Positions 43,118 through 50,431 of a stretch of 54,804 nt of DNA are shown piece after piece; within the stretch, counting starts at the first letter, position 1; every line of letters starts with the position of its first letter. The notes below the pieces were generated by a model. The model had not been told where the DNA came from. It was given only the letters and a program-made list of their open reading frames with translations, and searched no databases. This DNA is from an uncultured Lachnospiraceae bacterium (GTDB lineage: Bacteria > Bacillota > Clostridia > Lachnospirales > Lachnospiraceae): assembly GCA_946182825.1 (NCBI GenBank), contig CAMGZH010000017.1, positions 1-54,804 of the forward strand. Direction: 5' to 3'. The position numbers were made by a program, and so were the translations under genes.

Positions 43118-44176
43118 ATGGCAAAATTCTACATCGATAGTACTGCTTTGAAAAAGTCACCCCGTCAGATCGGTGAGATCAACAAAGAACTTGTTTCGAT
43201 TGAAAAGGTTCTAAGAGATATTTCCCTGACAAACTGGCCGGAGGCCGAGATGCAGTCCCTTGCAGATTCAGTAGGAGAGATCGCAAAGGATGTGAAGGAG
43301 GAAGCAAAGTCTGCACAGGACTTAAGCGAAGTTTTGGCGAAGATCATAACGACCTACGAGAATTCTGAGGCCTCTTTGGTGGCAAAGAAGGATACTGTGG
43401 ATCAGAACAAGGTGCCGGGAGATTCGAAGGAAAAGGGTGCTTCGAACCCGCTGGAAGCATTGAAAAACAGTATGTCGCCGGAGGCATGGGATGTGTTAAT
43501 GTTTATTGCGGGCCTGATTCCGGGATTAAATATTCTTGTGGATGGATACACACTTGTAGATGATATTAATAAATTCCTGAAAGATGGCAAGATCAGCGCC
43601 GGTGAAGCAGGTGTGCTTGCGCTGGATGTTATTTCCTTGGGTGCAGATATAGCCTCCTTTGGATCTATATGTAAAGCGATCAAGGGAGCTAAAACTGCAG
43701 AAAAAGTGGCACAGTCAACTGCGAAGGAGACGGTCCGAGTGGCAGAGAAAAATGCCTTGAAGAAAGAAGCAACCGAACAGGCGGCTAAGTCTGCTGTTGA
43801 AAAATCTGCAGAAGCAACTGCAAAAGCGGAAAGAGCAGCAAAGGCGGCTGAAAATGTAGATAAATCTACAAAAGCAGGAAGGCAGATCGCAAAGGATGCA
43901 CAGACAGCAGCCCGGAATGCTGATAAAGCGGTAGATGCTGCAAAAACAGCAGAGAAGACAGCGAAGGAAGCAGCAGACAAATCTGCCAGGGCTGCGGCTA
44001 AGAAGGAAGCAGCCGAAGAGGCAGCAGAAGCGGCACATAAAAATGTTTACAGAACTGTCGAGGAAGAAATGAAAAAAGGAACATGGGATAATCTGAAAGA
44101 TAAAGCGGATCCGGAAAATATTATGAGAGATAGTGCAAGTGATAGTATTCGGGAACAATCTGAATCTGACGAATAG
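43118..44176 (+). CDS. T7SS-substrate-like protein with helical N-terminus and pretoxin-like hydrophobic middle
   Basis: 352 residues. The N-terminal 90 form a helix hairpin of WXG100/LXG type with Trp40 near the turn and Y80ENSE84, matching the YxxxD/E export signal. Residues 125-185 (MFIAGLIPGLNILVDGY, VLALDVISLGADIASFG) are hydrophobic and Gly-rich, like the pretoxin segment of secreted T7SS toxins. The last 160 residues are an Ala/Lys/Glu-rich coiled coil with no catalytic motif. It is either an effector that acts by membrane insertion or a structural WXG-like protein. The following membrane protein is a possible immunity partner. The assignment rests on architecture and the DUF4176 neighbour. 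Confidence 0.65.
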   Translation: MAKFYIDSTALKKSPRQIGEINKELVSIEKVLRDISLTNWPEAEMQSLADSVGEIAKDVKEEAKSAQDLSEVLAKIITTYENSEASLVAKKDTVDQNKVPGDSKEKGASNPLEALKNSMSPEAWDVLMFIAGLIPGLNILVDGYTLVDDINKFLKDGKISAGEAGVLALDVISLGADIASFGSICKAIKGAKTAEKVAQSTAKETVRVAEKNALKKEATEQAAKSAVEKSAEATAKAERAAKAAENVDKSTKAGRQIAKDAQTAARNADKAVDAAKTAEKTAKEAADKSARAAAKKEAAEEAAEAAHKNVYRTVEEEMKKGTWDNLKDKADPENIMRDSASDSIREQSESDE

Positions 44177-44196
44177 TTCATGTGAGGAAGTAGAAT

Positions 44197-45123
44197 ATGA
44201 AGACTGAAACGATAGAAGATATAAAACTGTATTCGGGAATCGCTCTTTTTGTAGAAATGTTTCTGATGCTTTTAGAATTTGGTCCTGTTTTGATCCGAGT
44301 AACGACAGGAAGATCGGGAGAAATAGATCCTTTAAATATCAAGATAGGGGCAGGATTTGCGGTATTATTTGCTTTTACGTTGTTACTCTATTATATTGCG
44401 TCAGTATCTATAAAAAAGCGCAAGGCTGATGATGGCGAGGAGGGAATGATCCGTATTCTCTTTAATTTTCTTTTCTTGCGAAAGGATGAAGAATATGAAG
44501 CTGTTGCCGGTGAATTACCGGTAACTGAGGTGAAGAAAAGCCCGTTGATCAGACACTTTGCAAGACGGATCAATATAAAACCGTTCTTGATATTTGTACT
44601 TTTGACCTTGTATCTGCTTATAGCGGTTGAATCTTTTCGGGAACTTTTTATTTCAGGTCATTCGGTTGGAGTGGAAATTTTCAATAGACACTATGACCCG
44701 AAAACATCGGATTCGATGACAGCTGCTATTGCAATGGTTGTAGTAATCCTATGGCTATTGATCCTGGATATCGCCGCCCTGATCCGGATCAAGGTCTCTG
44801 CCAGAGGACTAAAAGCAGATGTGGTGAACAGCAAAATTTCTCTTCCTGTATTGGATGAGGAATTTAAGAAGAGCATCAACATCGGTCATGACATCTGGGT
44901 GGGAGAAGAGCATATCTTCTTATCCGCCGGAAGAGAGAGCTACATGTTTGCAAAGGACAAGATCTATGACATCCGCTGTGAGAAGACGACCTGGAACTGG
45001 CGCCTTTTCTTCCTGCCGGCCTATATGATCATCATTACGGGAACAGGAGGAGTCCGGCAGGCTTCCTTCTTTACTTTACGAAAGGGCTTGTATGAGAAGC
45101 TGAGGCAGGCAGTGGAAGGATAA
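44197..45123 (+). CDS. four-helix membrane protein with C-terminal PH-like domain, full-length copy
   Basis: 308 residues, family not recognised. Helices lie at about 12-33, 53-72, 131-148 and 179-198. The 110-residue C-terminus (LDEEFKKSINIGHDIWVGEE, then SYMFAKDKIYDIRCEKTTWN) has the beta-rich pattern of a bacterial PH-like domain and is probably cytoplasmic. Two paralogous pieces follow downstream: the N-terminal half at 46039 and the C-terminal half at 46651. It comes 20 bp after the T7SS-substrate-like gene, so membrane anchoring, immunity or export assistance is plausible. GAGGAAG precedes the ATG. Confidence 0.7.
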   Translation: MKTETIEDIKLYSGIALFVEMFLMLLEFGPVLIRVTTGRSGEIDPLNIKIGAGFAVLFAFTLLLYYIASVSIKKRKADDGEEGMIRILFNFLFLRKDEEYEAVAGELPVTEVKKSPLIRHFARRINIKPFLIFVLLTLYLLIAVESFRELFISGHSVGVEIFNRHYDPKTSDSMTAAIAMVVVILWLLILDIAALIRIKVSARGLKADVVNSKISLPVLDEEFKKSINIGHDIWVGEEHIFLSAGRESYMFAKDKIYDIRCEKTTWNWRLFFLPAYMIIITGTGGVRQASFFTLRKGLYEKLRQAVEG

Positions 45124-45214
45124 AGCAAGACAGCATTAGCGCTGGGCTAGTGGGTGTTTTTCTCCTCGGTTTGACCGAAGAGCCCAAAATTTTTTTAAAT
45201 TTTTTCGAAAAAAG

Positions 45215-45240
45215 TGTAACATTTTTTGTTCTAATCCGTT
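45215..45240 (+). promoter_or_regulatory. ECF-sigma-like promoter 2
   Basis: TGTAAC (45215-45220), exactly 16 bp, then CGTT (45237-45240) in CGTTTATATAAG; the same as promoters 1 and 3. The A/T palindrome upstream is also kept. It now drives the gutted DUF3298 copy and the small membrane ORF. Confidence 0.75.
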
Positions 45241-45353
45241 TATATAAGTAGAGGGTATTTTTTCGGGATCCGTAAGGGGGAATTCGGATGGCCAAGGAAT
45301 GTCTTCGACTCATGAGTTTTTGGCAATGAAGTAATAAGAAAGAAGGTAAGTGT

Positions 45354-45625
45354 ATGAAAAAGTTCCGTGTGCTGTTGGAGGTGTGTTTTGAATAAAAGCA
45401 TAGTAACATCAATTATAATTTTCTTGGTTATAATACATCTTTTGGATTTGTATAAGAGGTCTAGAAAAACAGGAGAAAAATACAGTTCCCTTTTGGGGGG
45501 GAAAATTCACCTTAGTAGCTATTATACTGTTATTATTGACGTATTTTCAGCTTTGATTATATAAGCATACGGGCGTGCTGGACCTATATGCCTCTGGCAC
45601 ACTTACAGCAGAGATCCTTCTTTGA
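45354..45625 (+). pseudogene. gutted DUF3298-gene copy
   Basis: The ATG at 45354 starts MKKFRVLL, matching the intact gene (MKKFRMLL), then hits a stop after 13 codons. At 45578-45625 the last 15 codons (YASGTLTAEILL and stop) are still readable. The central 270 codons have been replaced by about 180 bp that code for a small unrelated ORF. The product is not functional as a DUF3298 protein. Confidence 0.85.
45388..45564 (+). CDS. small membrane protein inserted in the DUF3298 relic (58 residues)
   Basis: A TTG at 45388 has GGAGG six bases upstream (45377-45381). The ORF reads a membrane helix (IVTSIIIFLVIIHLLDLY), a basic loop (KRSRKTGEK) and a second hydrophobic end (YYTVIIDVFSALII). It lies behind the ECF-type promoter 2. 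Size and topology fit a small stress peptide, a toxin-antitoxin or immunity-type membrane protein. No family recognised. The TTG start and translation are inferred. Confidence 0.45.
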   Translation: MNKSIVTSIIIFLVIIHLLDLYKRSRKTGEKYSSLLGGKIHLSSYYTVIIDVFSALII

Positions 45626-45673
45626 TAGGATTCTGCTGATCCTGCCCAAAGGGGATAGGTAAATTTTGCAAAT

Positions 45674-45701
45674 CATCCTGCGTCGGGCAGACGGCAGGAT
45701 G
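45674..45701. repeat. hairpin in the second copy
   Basis: CATCCTGC (45674-45681) pairs with GCAGGATG (45694-45701), extended by GTC/GAC inside. It lies between the relic and RNA-element copy 2 and may end the short transcript of the small ORF; a T-run is lacking. Confidence 0.5.
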
Positions 45702-45714
45702 CGGGAAAGAATAG

Positions 45715-46019
45715 GATGGGGATCCTATAAATGTTTCATCATTACGTATATAGAGCCTGCGGATGGGGCTTTGCCCTGTGGCTACTTCCAGGGGAGCGGA
45801 AGTAAGCCAAAGCAAAGACCTGCCGGTACAGATAGAACCGAAAATTGCCTTTGCCGGGTGTTGCAGACATTCTTATGGAAAAAGTAATACATACTTGTGC
45901 ATCAGTTATGGTGCAGCTTTGATGCTCTGGGGAGAGCAGAGATGAATAACTTGTTATAATGTGATCATTAGATATTTGACCTGGGAGCTGCAGAGACGAT
46001 GTTACTCTGTAGCTCCTTT
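45715..46019 (+). ncRNA. candidate structured RNA, copy 2
   Basis: It keeps AGGAT-GGGG-ATCCT (45714-45727), ACTTCC/GGAAGT with loop AGGGGAGC (middle stem, near 45784-45803), and TGCTCT-GGGG-AGAGCA (45923-45938), plus TGTTATAAT and the GGAGCTGCAGAG/CTCTGTAGCTCC stem. The middle stem is extended by GGCT/AGCC and GCTTTG/CAAAGC. About 60 nt more lies between the helices than in copy 1. Conservation of helices in a decayed locus suggests a functional RNA. Confidence 0.55.
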
Positions 46020-46038
46020 GCGTAGTGGAGATAAATGT

Positions 46039-46497
46039 ATGAAGACAGAAAAACTGGAAGATATAAAAATGTATACAGGGATCATTCTTTTGGGTGAAAT
46101 ATTTATGGTAATGCTTGGTGTCGGACCGGCTATCATTTTATGGATACAAAGAAAGCCTCTTGGAGAATATTCCAGTGGTCTTGTGTTGAGCGAATATGTT
46201 ACGGTCATCCTGGTTTTCACATTGATGGCATATTTGTTGATGATTAGAGTGTTGAGGGTGAAAAGTCGCAAACTCCCCGGAAGAGGAGAAGACAGGTTAC
46301 TTGGGATGTACCAGATGCTTTACCAACCGATCAGGCTGAAATGTTGCAAGACCTCCGTGCCCGGCATTCCTTATCAGTTTAAACCGGGTATCCGGGAAAT
46401 GCTCCTTCATGTACCTGATATCCAGCTTGCGGTTCTTTTCCTCGGCATCAGCACACCAGTATTCGATTCTACTATGTTTGTCAATTGGCACATTTAG
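46039..46497 (+). pseudogene. truncated paralogue of the four-helix membrane protein (N-terminal half) with a foreign 3' end
   Basis: Residues 1-85 match the full-length protein at 44197 (MKTEKLEDIKMYTGIILLGE versus MKTETIEDIKLYSGIALFVE) with both N-terminal helices. From about residue 86 on the sequence is unrelated: it is the antisense reading of an alpha/beta-hydrolase gene fragment. GTGGAG precedes the ATG. A 152-residue protein could be made, but only the first half belongs to the family. Confidence 0.7.
46297..46497 (-). pseudogene. C-terminal fragment of an alpha/beta-hydrolase
   Basis: On the minus strand the frame reads IEYWCADAEEKNRKLDIRYM, then FPDTRFKLIRNAGHGGLATF. The NAGHGG motif carries the catalytic His of alpha/beta hydrolases, and the preceding strand is typical of Firmicute members. 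The nucleophile elbow and N-terminal part are missing. It is antisense to the truncated membrane gene and marks one end of an inversion or insertion. Confidence 0.7.
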
Positions 46498-46558
46498 AGG
46501 GGTAAATTGGATAAAAACAAATACAATCCGCCTGTTGTGAAACTTTTTGTGAAAAATC

Positions 46559-46584
46559 TGTAACATTTTCTTTCCTGATTCGTT
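46559..46584 (+). promoter_or_regulatory. ECF-sigma-like promoter 3
   Basis: TGTAAC (46559-46564), 16 bp, CGTT (46581-46584) followed by TATATAAGTG. It has the same spacing and downstream AT block as promoters 1 and 2, but without the long A/T palindrome. It drives the C-terminal paralogue at 46651. Confidence 0.72.
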
Positions 46585-46650
46585 TATATAAGTGAGTGGG
46601 AAACACAGCAACATAATGAAAAGATGTTTTCAGGAATGAGAGGAGAGAAG

Positions 46651-47286
46651 ATGAAGACAGAAGTAGAAACAAGAGATGTAGCAGGAGCGGCATTGACCGT
46701 GGAACAGAAGAAGAACAGTCCGCTGATCGGACATTTTGCAAAGAAGATCAATGTGTATCCGATTTTTGCATCGATCGTATATACAGCATTTCTGGTGCTG
46801 GCGATCAAGGTGCTTTCGGGAATTATACTCTATGATGATATGTCCGGTGTGAATATGTTTAGCAGACGGGGAGGAGAGCATGATCCGGCAGTGGCAACGG
46901 TATATATGTCTCTGATCGTGATTGTCCTTTTGATCCTGGATCTGATCAGCCTGTTTAAGATCAAGGTTACCACCGGCCGTTTGGAGGAAGATATCCAGGA
47001 AAGCAAGGAGTCGATCCAGAGTCTGGATGAGGAATTCTTAAGAAGCCACAATATCGGACATGACATTTGGGTAGGAAGCAGGCATATTTTCTTTTCTTCC
47101 GGAAGACATTCCTATATGTTTGCAAAGAAGGAGATTAATGATATAACACAGGAGAAGGCAAGGAGCGGCCTGAAGAAGATCTTTCGTCCCACTTATATAC
47201 TTGAGATCTCTTCGAAGGACGGTCGGGAGGCCAGGATCGATACCTTTGATGGAAGATTATGTGAAAAACTAAAGAAGGCAGTGTGA
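46651..47286 (+). CDS. membrane protein, paralogue of the C-terminal half of the 44197 protein
   Basis: 211 residues. It matches residues 113-308 of the upstream full-length protein: KKNSPLIGHFAKKINVYPIF versus KKSPLIRHFARRINIKPFLI, two helices (about 35-55 and 88-108), then SLDEEFLRSHNIGHDIWVG and SYMFAKKEINDI. The two N-terminal helices are absent. With its own ECF-type promoter and a good ribosome site (GAGGAGAG) it is a free-standing gene, not just debris. The function is unknown. Confidence 0.7.
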   Translation: MKTEVETRDVAGAALTVEQKKNSPLIGHFAKKINVYPIFASIVYTAFLVLAIKVLSGIILYDDMSGVNMFSRRGGEHDPAVATVYMSLIVIVLLILDLISLFKIKVTTGRLEEDIQESKESIQSLDEEFLRSHNIGHDIWVGSRHIFFSSGRHSYMFAKKEINDITQEKARSGLKKIFRPTYILEISSKDGREARIDTFDGRLCEKLKKAV

Positions 47287-47337
47287 GGACTTCTGCGGAG
47301 CTGAGATGGCGGTGTGAGAACTTCTACGAGGCTGTGA
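47281..47337. repeat. 31-bp tandem duplication at the 3' end of the membrane gene
   Basis: GTGTGAG-ACTTCT-CG-GCTG-GA recurs at 47281 and 47312 with six differences in 26 bp. The first copy includes the stop codon of the preceding gene. It is non-coding and probably a slippage product. Confidence 0.7.
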
Positions 47338-47414
47338 AAGTCAAGTGAGAAATCCCGGCCGGAGAATGCTATACTGTCTCTTGAAAGTGTAATCTGTTAC
47401 AGAAAAGAGGCAAT

Positions 47415-48023
47415 ATGCAGCAGGAACGATTTGAGAAACAGAAAGCGTTTATATTAGAGGCTGACAAAGAGAAGAATATTTTGAGACAGACGCATTTAAG
47501 CGGACACGGAAGACGTGAAAATGATGCGGAACATGCCTGGCATATGGCGATGATGGTGTATCTTCTCAAAGAATATTCCAACGAGTCCATCGATTTGGCC
47601 AGAACGATGATGATGTGTCTGATTCATGATATTGTAGAGATCGATGCAGGAGATACCTATGCCTATGATGAAGAGGGGAAAAAGACCCAAAGGCAAAGGG
47701 AAGAGGCAGCGGCGGACCGGATCTTTGGGCTGTTGCCAAAAGATCAAAGGGATGAGCTGCGGGGCATCTTTGAAGAGTTCGAGGCTGCAGAGACCGGGGA
47801 GGCGAAGTTTGCCAGAGCTATGGATAATCTTCAGCCGCTGCTTTTAAACGACAGCAATGGTGGAGAGGACTGGAGATCGCATGAGGTCACCTATGATCAG
47901 GTTCGAGGAAGACAGGATACGACCCAAAGAGGATCGAAGGAACTCTACGAGGTCACACGAGAGATCCTGGATCGCAATCTGGAGAAGGGAAACCTGATTC
48001 CACGTTATAATTGGAAAGCTTGA
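47415..48023 (+). CDS. HD-domain hydrolase (5'-nucleotidase YfbR-like)
   Basis: 202 residues. An HD-type metal phosphohydrolase with the metal ligands in NDAEHAWHMAMM (His), LIHDIVEIDAGD (His-Asp) and a later Asp in RAMDNLQPLL. Such HD_3/YfbR-type proteins cleave deoxynucleoside monophosphates or related phosphates in the cytoplasm. Substrate uncertain. GAGG lies before the ATG. An extended -10 (TGCTATACT, 47367-47375) gives a promoter candidate. The next gene is convergent (stops 20 bp apart). Confidence 0.85.
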   Translation: MQQERFEKQKAFILEADKEKNILRQTHLSGHGRRENDAEHAWHMAMMVYLLKEYSNESIDLARTMMMCLIHDIVEIDAGDTYAYDEEGKKTQRQREEAAADRIFGLLPKDQRDELRGIFEEFEAAETGEAKFARAMDNLQPLLLNDSNGGEDWRSHEVTYDQVRGRQDTTQRGSKELYEVTREILDRNLEKGNLIPRYNWKA

Positions 48024-48043
48024 TCCTGTGTTACGTCAAGGAA

Positions 48044-48946
48044 TCAGCTCGGATTCTTACTGCCTCGCCCCTTTCGATATTCGGTTGGGGACATGCCCTG
48101 TATCTTTGCGAAGGTCTTGGCGAAGTAATTGGAGTCCGGGATGCCAACCATATCTGCGATCTCAGTGATGGTGGCGTCCGTATCCAAAAGGTAACCAAGA
48201 GACTTCTGGATCCGATACTGCTGAATAAAACCAAAAAGAGACTGTTGCATGTTGGCTTTGAAGATCCGGGAGCACTCACAGCGGGACAGATGAGTGGCAC
48301 TTGCAATGTCCTCTAAGGTAATGCTTTCCTGATAGTGACTTTCCACATAGGAGATCATGCAGCGGATGCGTTCATAGTTTTTACGGAAGCGTTCGCTTTG
48401 CTTTGTTTTCCTGTGGTCATAGCTTTCCCACAGGATCTGCCAGAATTCCATCAGAAGAGAAGTGATACGAAGCTCGTATCCCTTCTCTTTTTTTTCAGCT
48501 GTTTCGGAGAGTTGACGTGCCAAGTGATGAACGCGTTCGCCGAAGGGAGACGTCTTCTCAAACAAGATCCCACCGACGTTTGGGTTATCGGTAATGGGAC
48601 GAACATAGCTGTTGTAAATGGTGCTTTCCTTGTAGCCATAGATCAGCTTGGGGTGGAAGGTAATGGCGTTATAGGTGCAGTCTTTGTTGCCGGTCATATT
48701 GCCTGCATGAAGTGCGCCGCCGTTACAAAAAATGACATCTCCCTCTTTTGCATAAAAGACCTGTTCGTTTACATGATATTCCATTTCGCCGGAGGTGACC
48801 AATGTCAGCTCCGCCTCCGGGTGCCAATGCCATAAAAAGCTTCCGGACTCGTAACTTAAGAGCCGTTCATAGCTGAGTAAAAATGGAAAAGAAAAGCTGC
48901 CGTGCTCCTTTTTTTCTTTTCTGGTCTTGTCGGTAATGATCTGCAT
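48044..48946 (-). CDS. AraC-family regulator with cupin sensor
   Basis: 300 residues. The N-terminal cupin (WHWHPEAELTLVTSGEMEYH, then EGDVIFCNGGALHAG) probably binds a sugar. The C-terminal double HTH shows ITLEDIASATHLSRCECSRI and ITEIADMVGIPDSNYFAKTF with the final GMSPTEYR. Genes of this type control nearby sugar genes. It is transcribed away from galK, which begins 124 bp off, so galactose or a galactoside is a good candidate effector. That link is inferred from position. Confidence 0.9.
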   Translation of the reverse strand: MQIITDKTRKEKKEHGSFSFPFLLSYERLLSYESGSFLWHWHPEAELTLVTSGEMEYHVNEQVFYAKEGDVIFCNGGALHAGNMTGNKDCTYNAITFHPKLIYGYKESTIYNSYVRPITDNPNVGGILFEKTSPFGERVHHLARQLSETAEKKEKGYELRITSLLMEFWQILWESYDHRKTKQSERFRKNYERIRCMISYVESHYQESITLEDIASATHLSRCECSRIFKANMQQSLFGFIQQYRIQKSLGYLLDTDATITEIADMVGIPDSNYFAKTFAKIQGMSPTEYRKGRGSKNPS

Positions 48947-49025
48947 AGTGTTCTCCCACTTTTGTTTATTTGCACAATATTTTACCAGTTTAAAGCAATC
49001 CCTTCAAGGAATGAGAAGCGTGGTT

Positions 49026-49034
49026 TGCTATAAT
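49026..49034 (+). promoter_or_regulatory. extended -10 promoter of galK
   Basis: TGCTATAAT is a perfect extended -10, 36 bp upstream of the galK ATG. No good -35 is seen at 17 bp, as in activator-dependent promoters. The AraC regulator across the gap is the likely activator. Confidence 0.6.
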
Positions 49035-49069
49035 AAATGCATAGATTACAAATACTGAGGAGGGTTATT

Positions 49070-50317
49070 ATGAGTACACCAAAGAAAGACATATTAGAGC
49101 AGGTTTACGGAAAGGATCTTGAGCAGGCAATCGCCAGATTTGAACATATCGATGCTGCATTTCAGGAGAATTATCCGGGCGTGGGTGAGGTAGAATTTTT
49201 TACAGCTCCGGGCAGAACGGAGATCATTGGTAACCATACAGATCACAATGGGGGTCGTGTGATCGCAGGTTCCATCAATTTAGATACCATCGGTGCGGCA
49301 GCAAAGAGCGATGATGATGTAATCGAGGTATTAAGCGAGGGCTATCAGAAGGTTACTGTCGATCTTAAGAAGCTTTCTGATGTGCCAAAGGAGGCTGGAA
49401 CGCTTTCTCTCGTTGCCGGAATGGTTGAGGGAATGCAGAAGATGGGCTACGAGGTCCATGGATTTAAGCTTTATGCAACCACCACCGTTATTGCGGCAGC
49501 AGGCGTAAGTTCTTCTGCATCCTTTGAGATGCTGATCTGTGCCATTGTTAATTATTTCTATAATGATAATAAGATTCCGGTGGGAGATTATGCAAGAATT
49601 GGACAGTACAGTGAGAACAACTGGTGGAACAAGGCATCCGGCCTGATGGATCAGATGGCCTGCGCTGTCGGCGGCCCAATCAAACTGGATTTTGCAGGTG
49701 AGATCGTCTACGAGAAGATCCCGTTTGGCTTTGATGAGTATGGCTATAAGATGGTCATCACCAACACCGGTAAGGGTCATGCCGATCTGTCGGATGACTA
49801 TTCTGCTGTCCCTAATGAGATGTTTGCTGTGGCAAAGGCTTTGGGTGTAGAGAAGCTTTGCCAGACGAATATGGATAATCTTCTTAACAGCCTTTCCAGG
49901 GTGTTGGATGAGGTAGGAAATGACAGGGCGGTTCTTCGTGCTATGCATTTCCTGAATGAGACACAGCGCGTGGCAGATATGGCAGAGGCTGTAGAGAAGA
50001 AGGAGTTCGACAAGATTCTTTCTCTGATCAAGGCTTCCGGGGAATCTTCCTATGATCTCTTACAGAACTGCTATACCAATTCCAATTGGAAGGAGCAGAA
50101 GATCGCTCTGGCCCTGGCTCTGACCAAGGAATTCCTGGCGGAGAAGGGACGCGGTGTCTGCAGAGTGCATGGCGGTGGTTTTGCCGGTGTGATCCAGTGT
50201 ATTCTTCCGGAGGAGGATTGCGATTCATATGTAGCATATATGGCGCAGTTCTTTGGCGAAGAGAATGTATATCCGATGAATATCCGTCAGACCGGAGCTG
50301 TGCATCTGGCAAAATAA
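49070..50317 (+). CDS. galK: galactokinase
   Basis: 416 residues. ATP-dependent phosphorylation of galactose to galactose-1-phosphate (Leloir pathway). GHMP-kinase motifs are intact: APGRTEIIGNHTDHNGG (motif 1), AAGVSSSASFE (motif 2, phosphate-binding) and CRVHGGGFAG (motif 3). The catalytic Asp lies in SGLMDQMACAVGG. It is slightly longer than E. coli GalK (382). GAGGAGG precedes the ATG; an upstream ATG (49037) lies in the -10 region. No galT or galE follows; the next gene is a separate unit. Confidence 0.95.
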   Translation: MSTPKKDILEQVYGKDLEQAIARFEHIDAAFQENYPGVGEVEFFTAPGRTEIIGNHTDHNGGRVIAGSINLDTIGAAAKSDDDVIEVLSEGYQKVTVDLKKLSDVPKEAGTLSLVAGMVEGMQKMGYEVHGFKLYATTTVIAAAGVSSSASFEMLICAIVNYFYNDNKIPVGDYARIGQYSENNWWNKASGLMDQMACAVGGPIKLDFAGEIVYEKIPFGFDEYGYKMVITNTGKGHADLSDDYSAVPNEMFAVAKALGVEKLCQTNMDNLLNSLSRVLDEVGNDRAVLRAMHFLNETQRVADMAEAVEKKEFDKILSLIKASGESSYDLLQNCYTNSNWKEQKIALALALTKEFLAEKGRGVCRVHGGGFAGVIQCILPEEDCDSYVAYMAQFFGEENVYPMNIRQTGAVHLAK

Positions 50318-50358
50318 GGTTTGATAAGGTTTGAATCATTGAGATTTGTTATGATTTG

Positions 50359-50388
50359 AGGAGTCCTCCTGCGTGGGGACTCCTTTTT
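50359..50388 (+). terminator. galK terminator
   Basis: AGGAGTCC (50359-50366) pairs with GGACTCCT (50377-50384), loop of 10, T-run 50384-50388. Confidence 0.88.
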
Positions 50389-50431
50389 AGTTGACGCACT
50401 CCACAATTCGATTTCCTCATTTGCGGGTGAA

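Larger units (their letters stand above)
45175..46035 (+). repeat. segmental duplication of the DUF3298 promoter/RNA-element region
   Basis: 45180-45375 matches 41290-41490 (UP element, ECF promoter, leader, first codons of the DUF3298 gene). 45578-45625 matches the DUF3298 3' end, and 45715-46035 matches 42475-42740 (RNA element, -10, terminator, start of the following gene). The intervening 1.1 kb of DUF3298 coding sequence is gone from the second copy. Divergence is moderate, so the event is not very recent. Confidence 0.85.

Noticed and set aside
43402-44158. Antisense ORFs rich in Ala/Ser/Cys opposite the T7SS-substrate-like gene
   Set aside because: They mirror the Ala/Lys/Glu-rich coiled coil; the composition is a by-product of the sense gene.
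41276-47290. Transposon or prophage as the cause of the scrambled locus
   Set aside because: No transposase, integrase, terminal inverted repeat or target-site duplication is visible; homologous duplication plus deletion explains the main parts.
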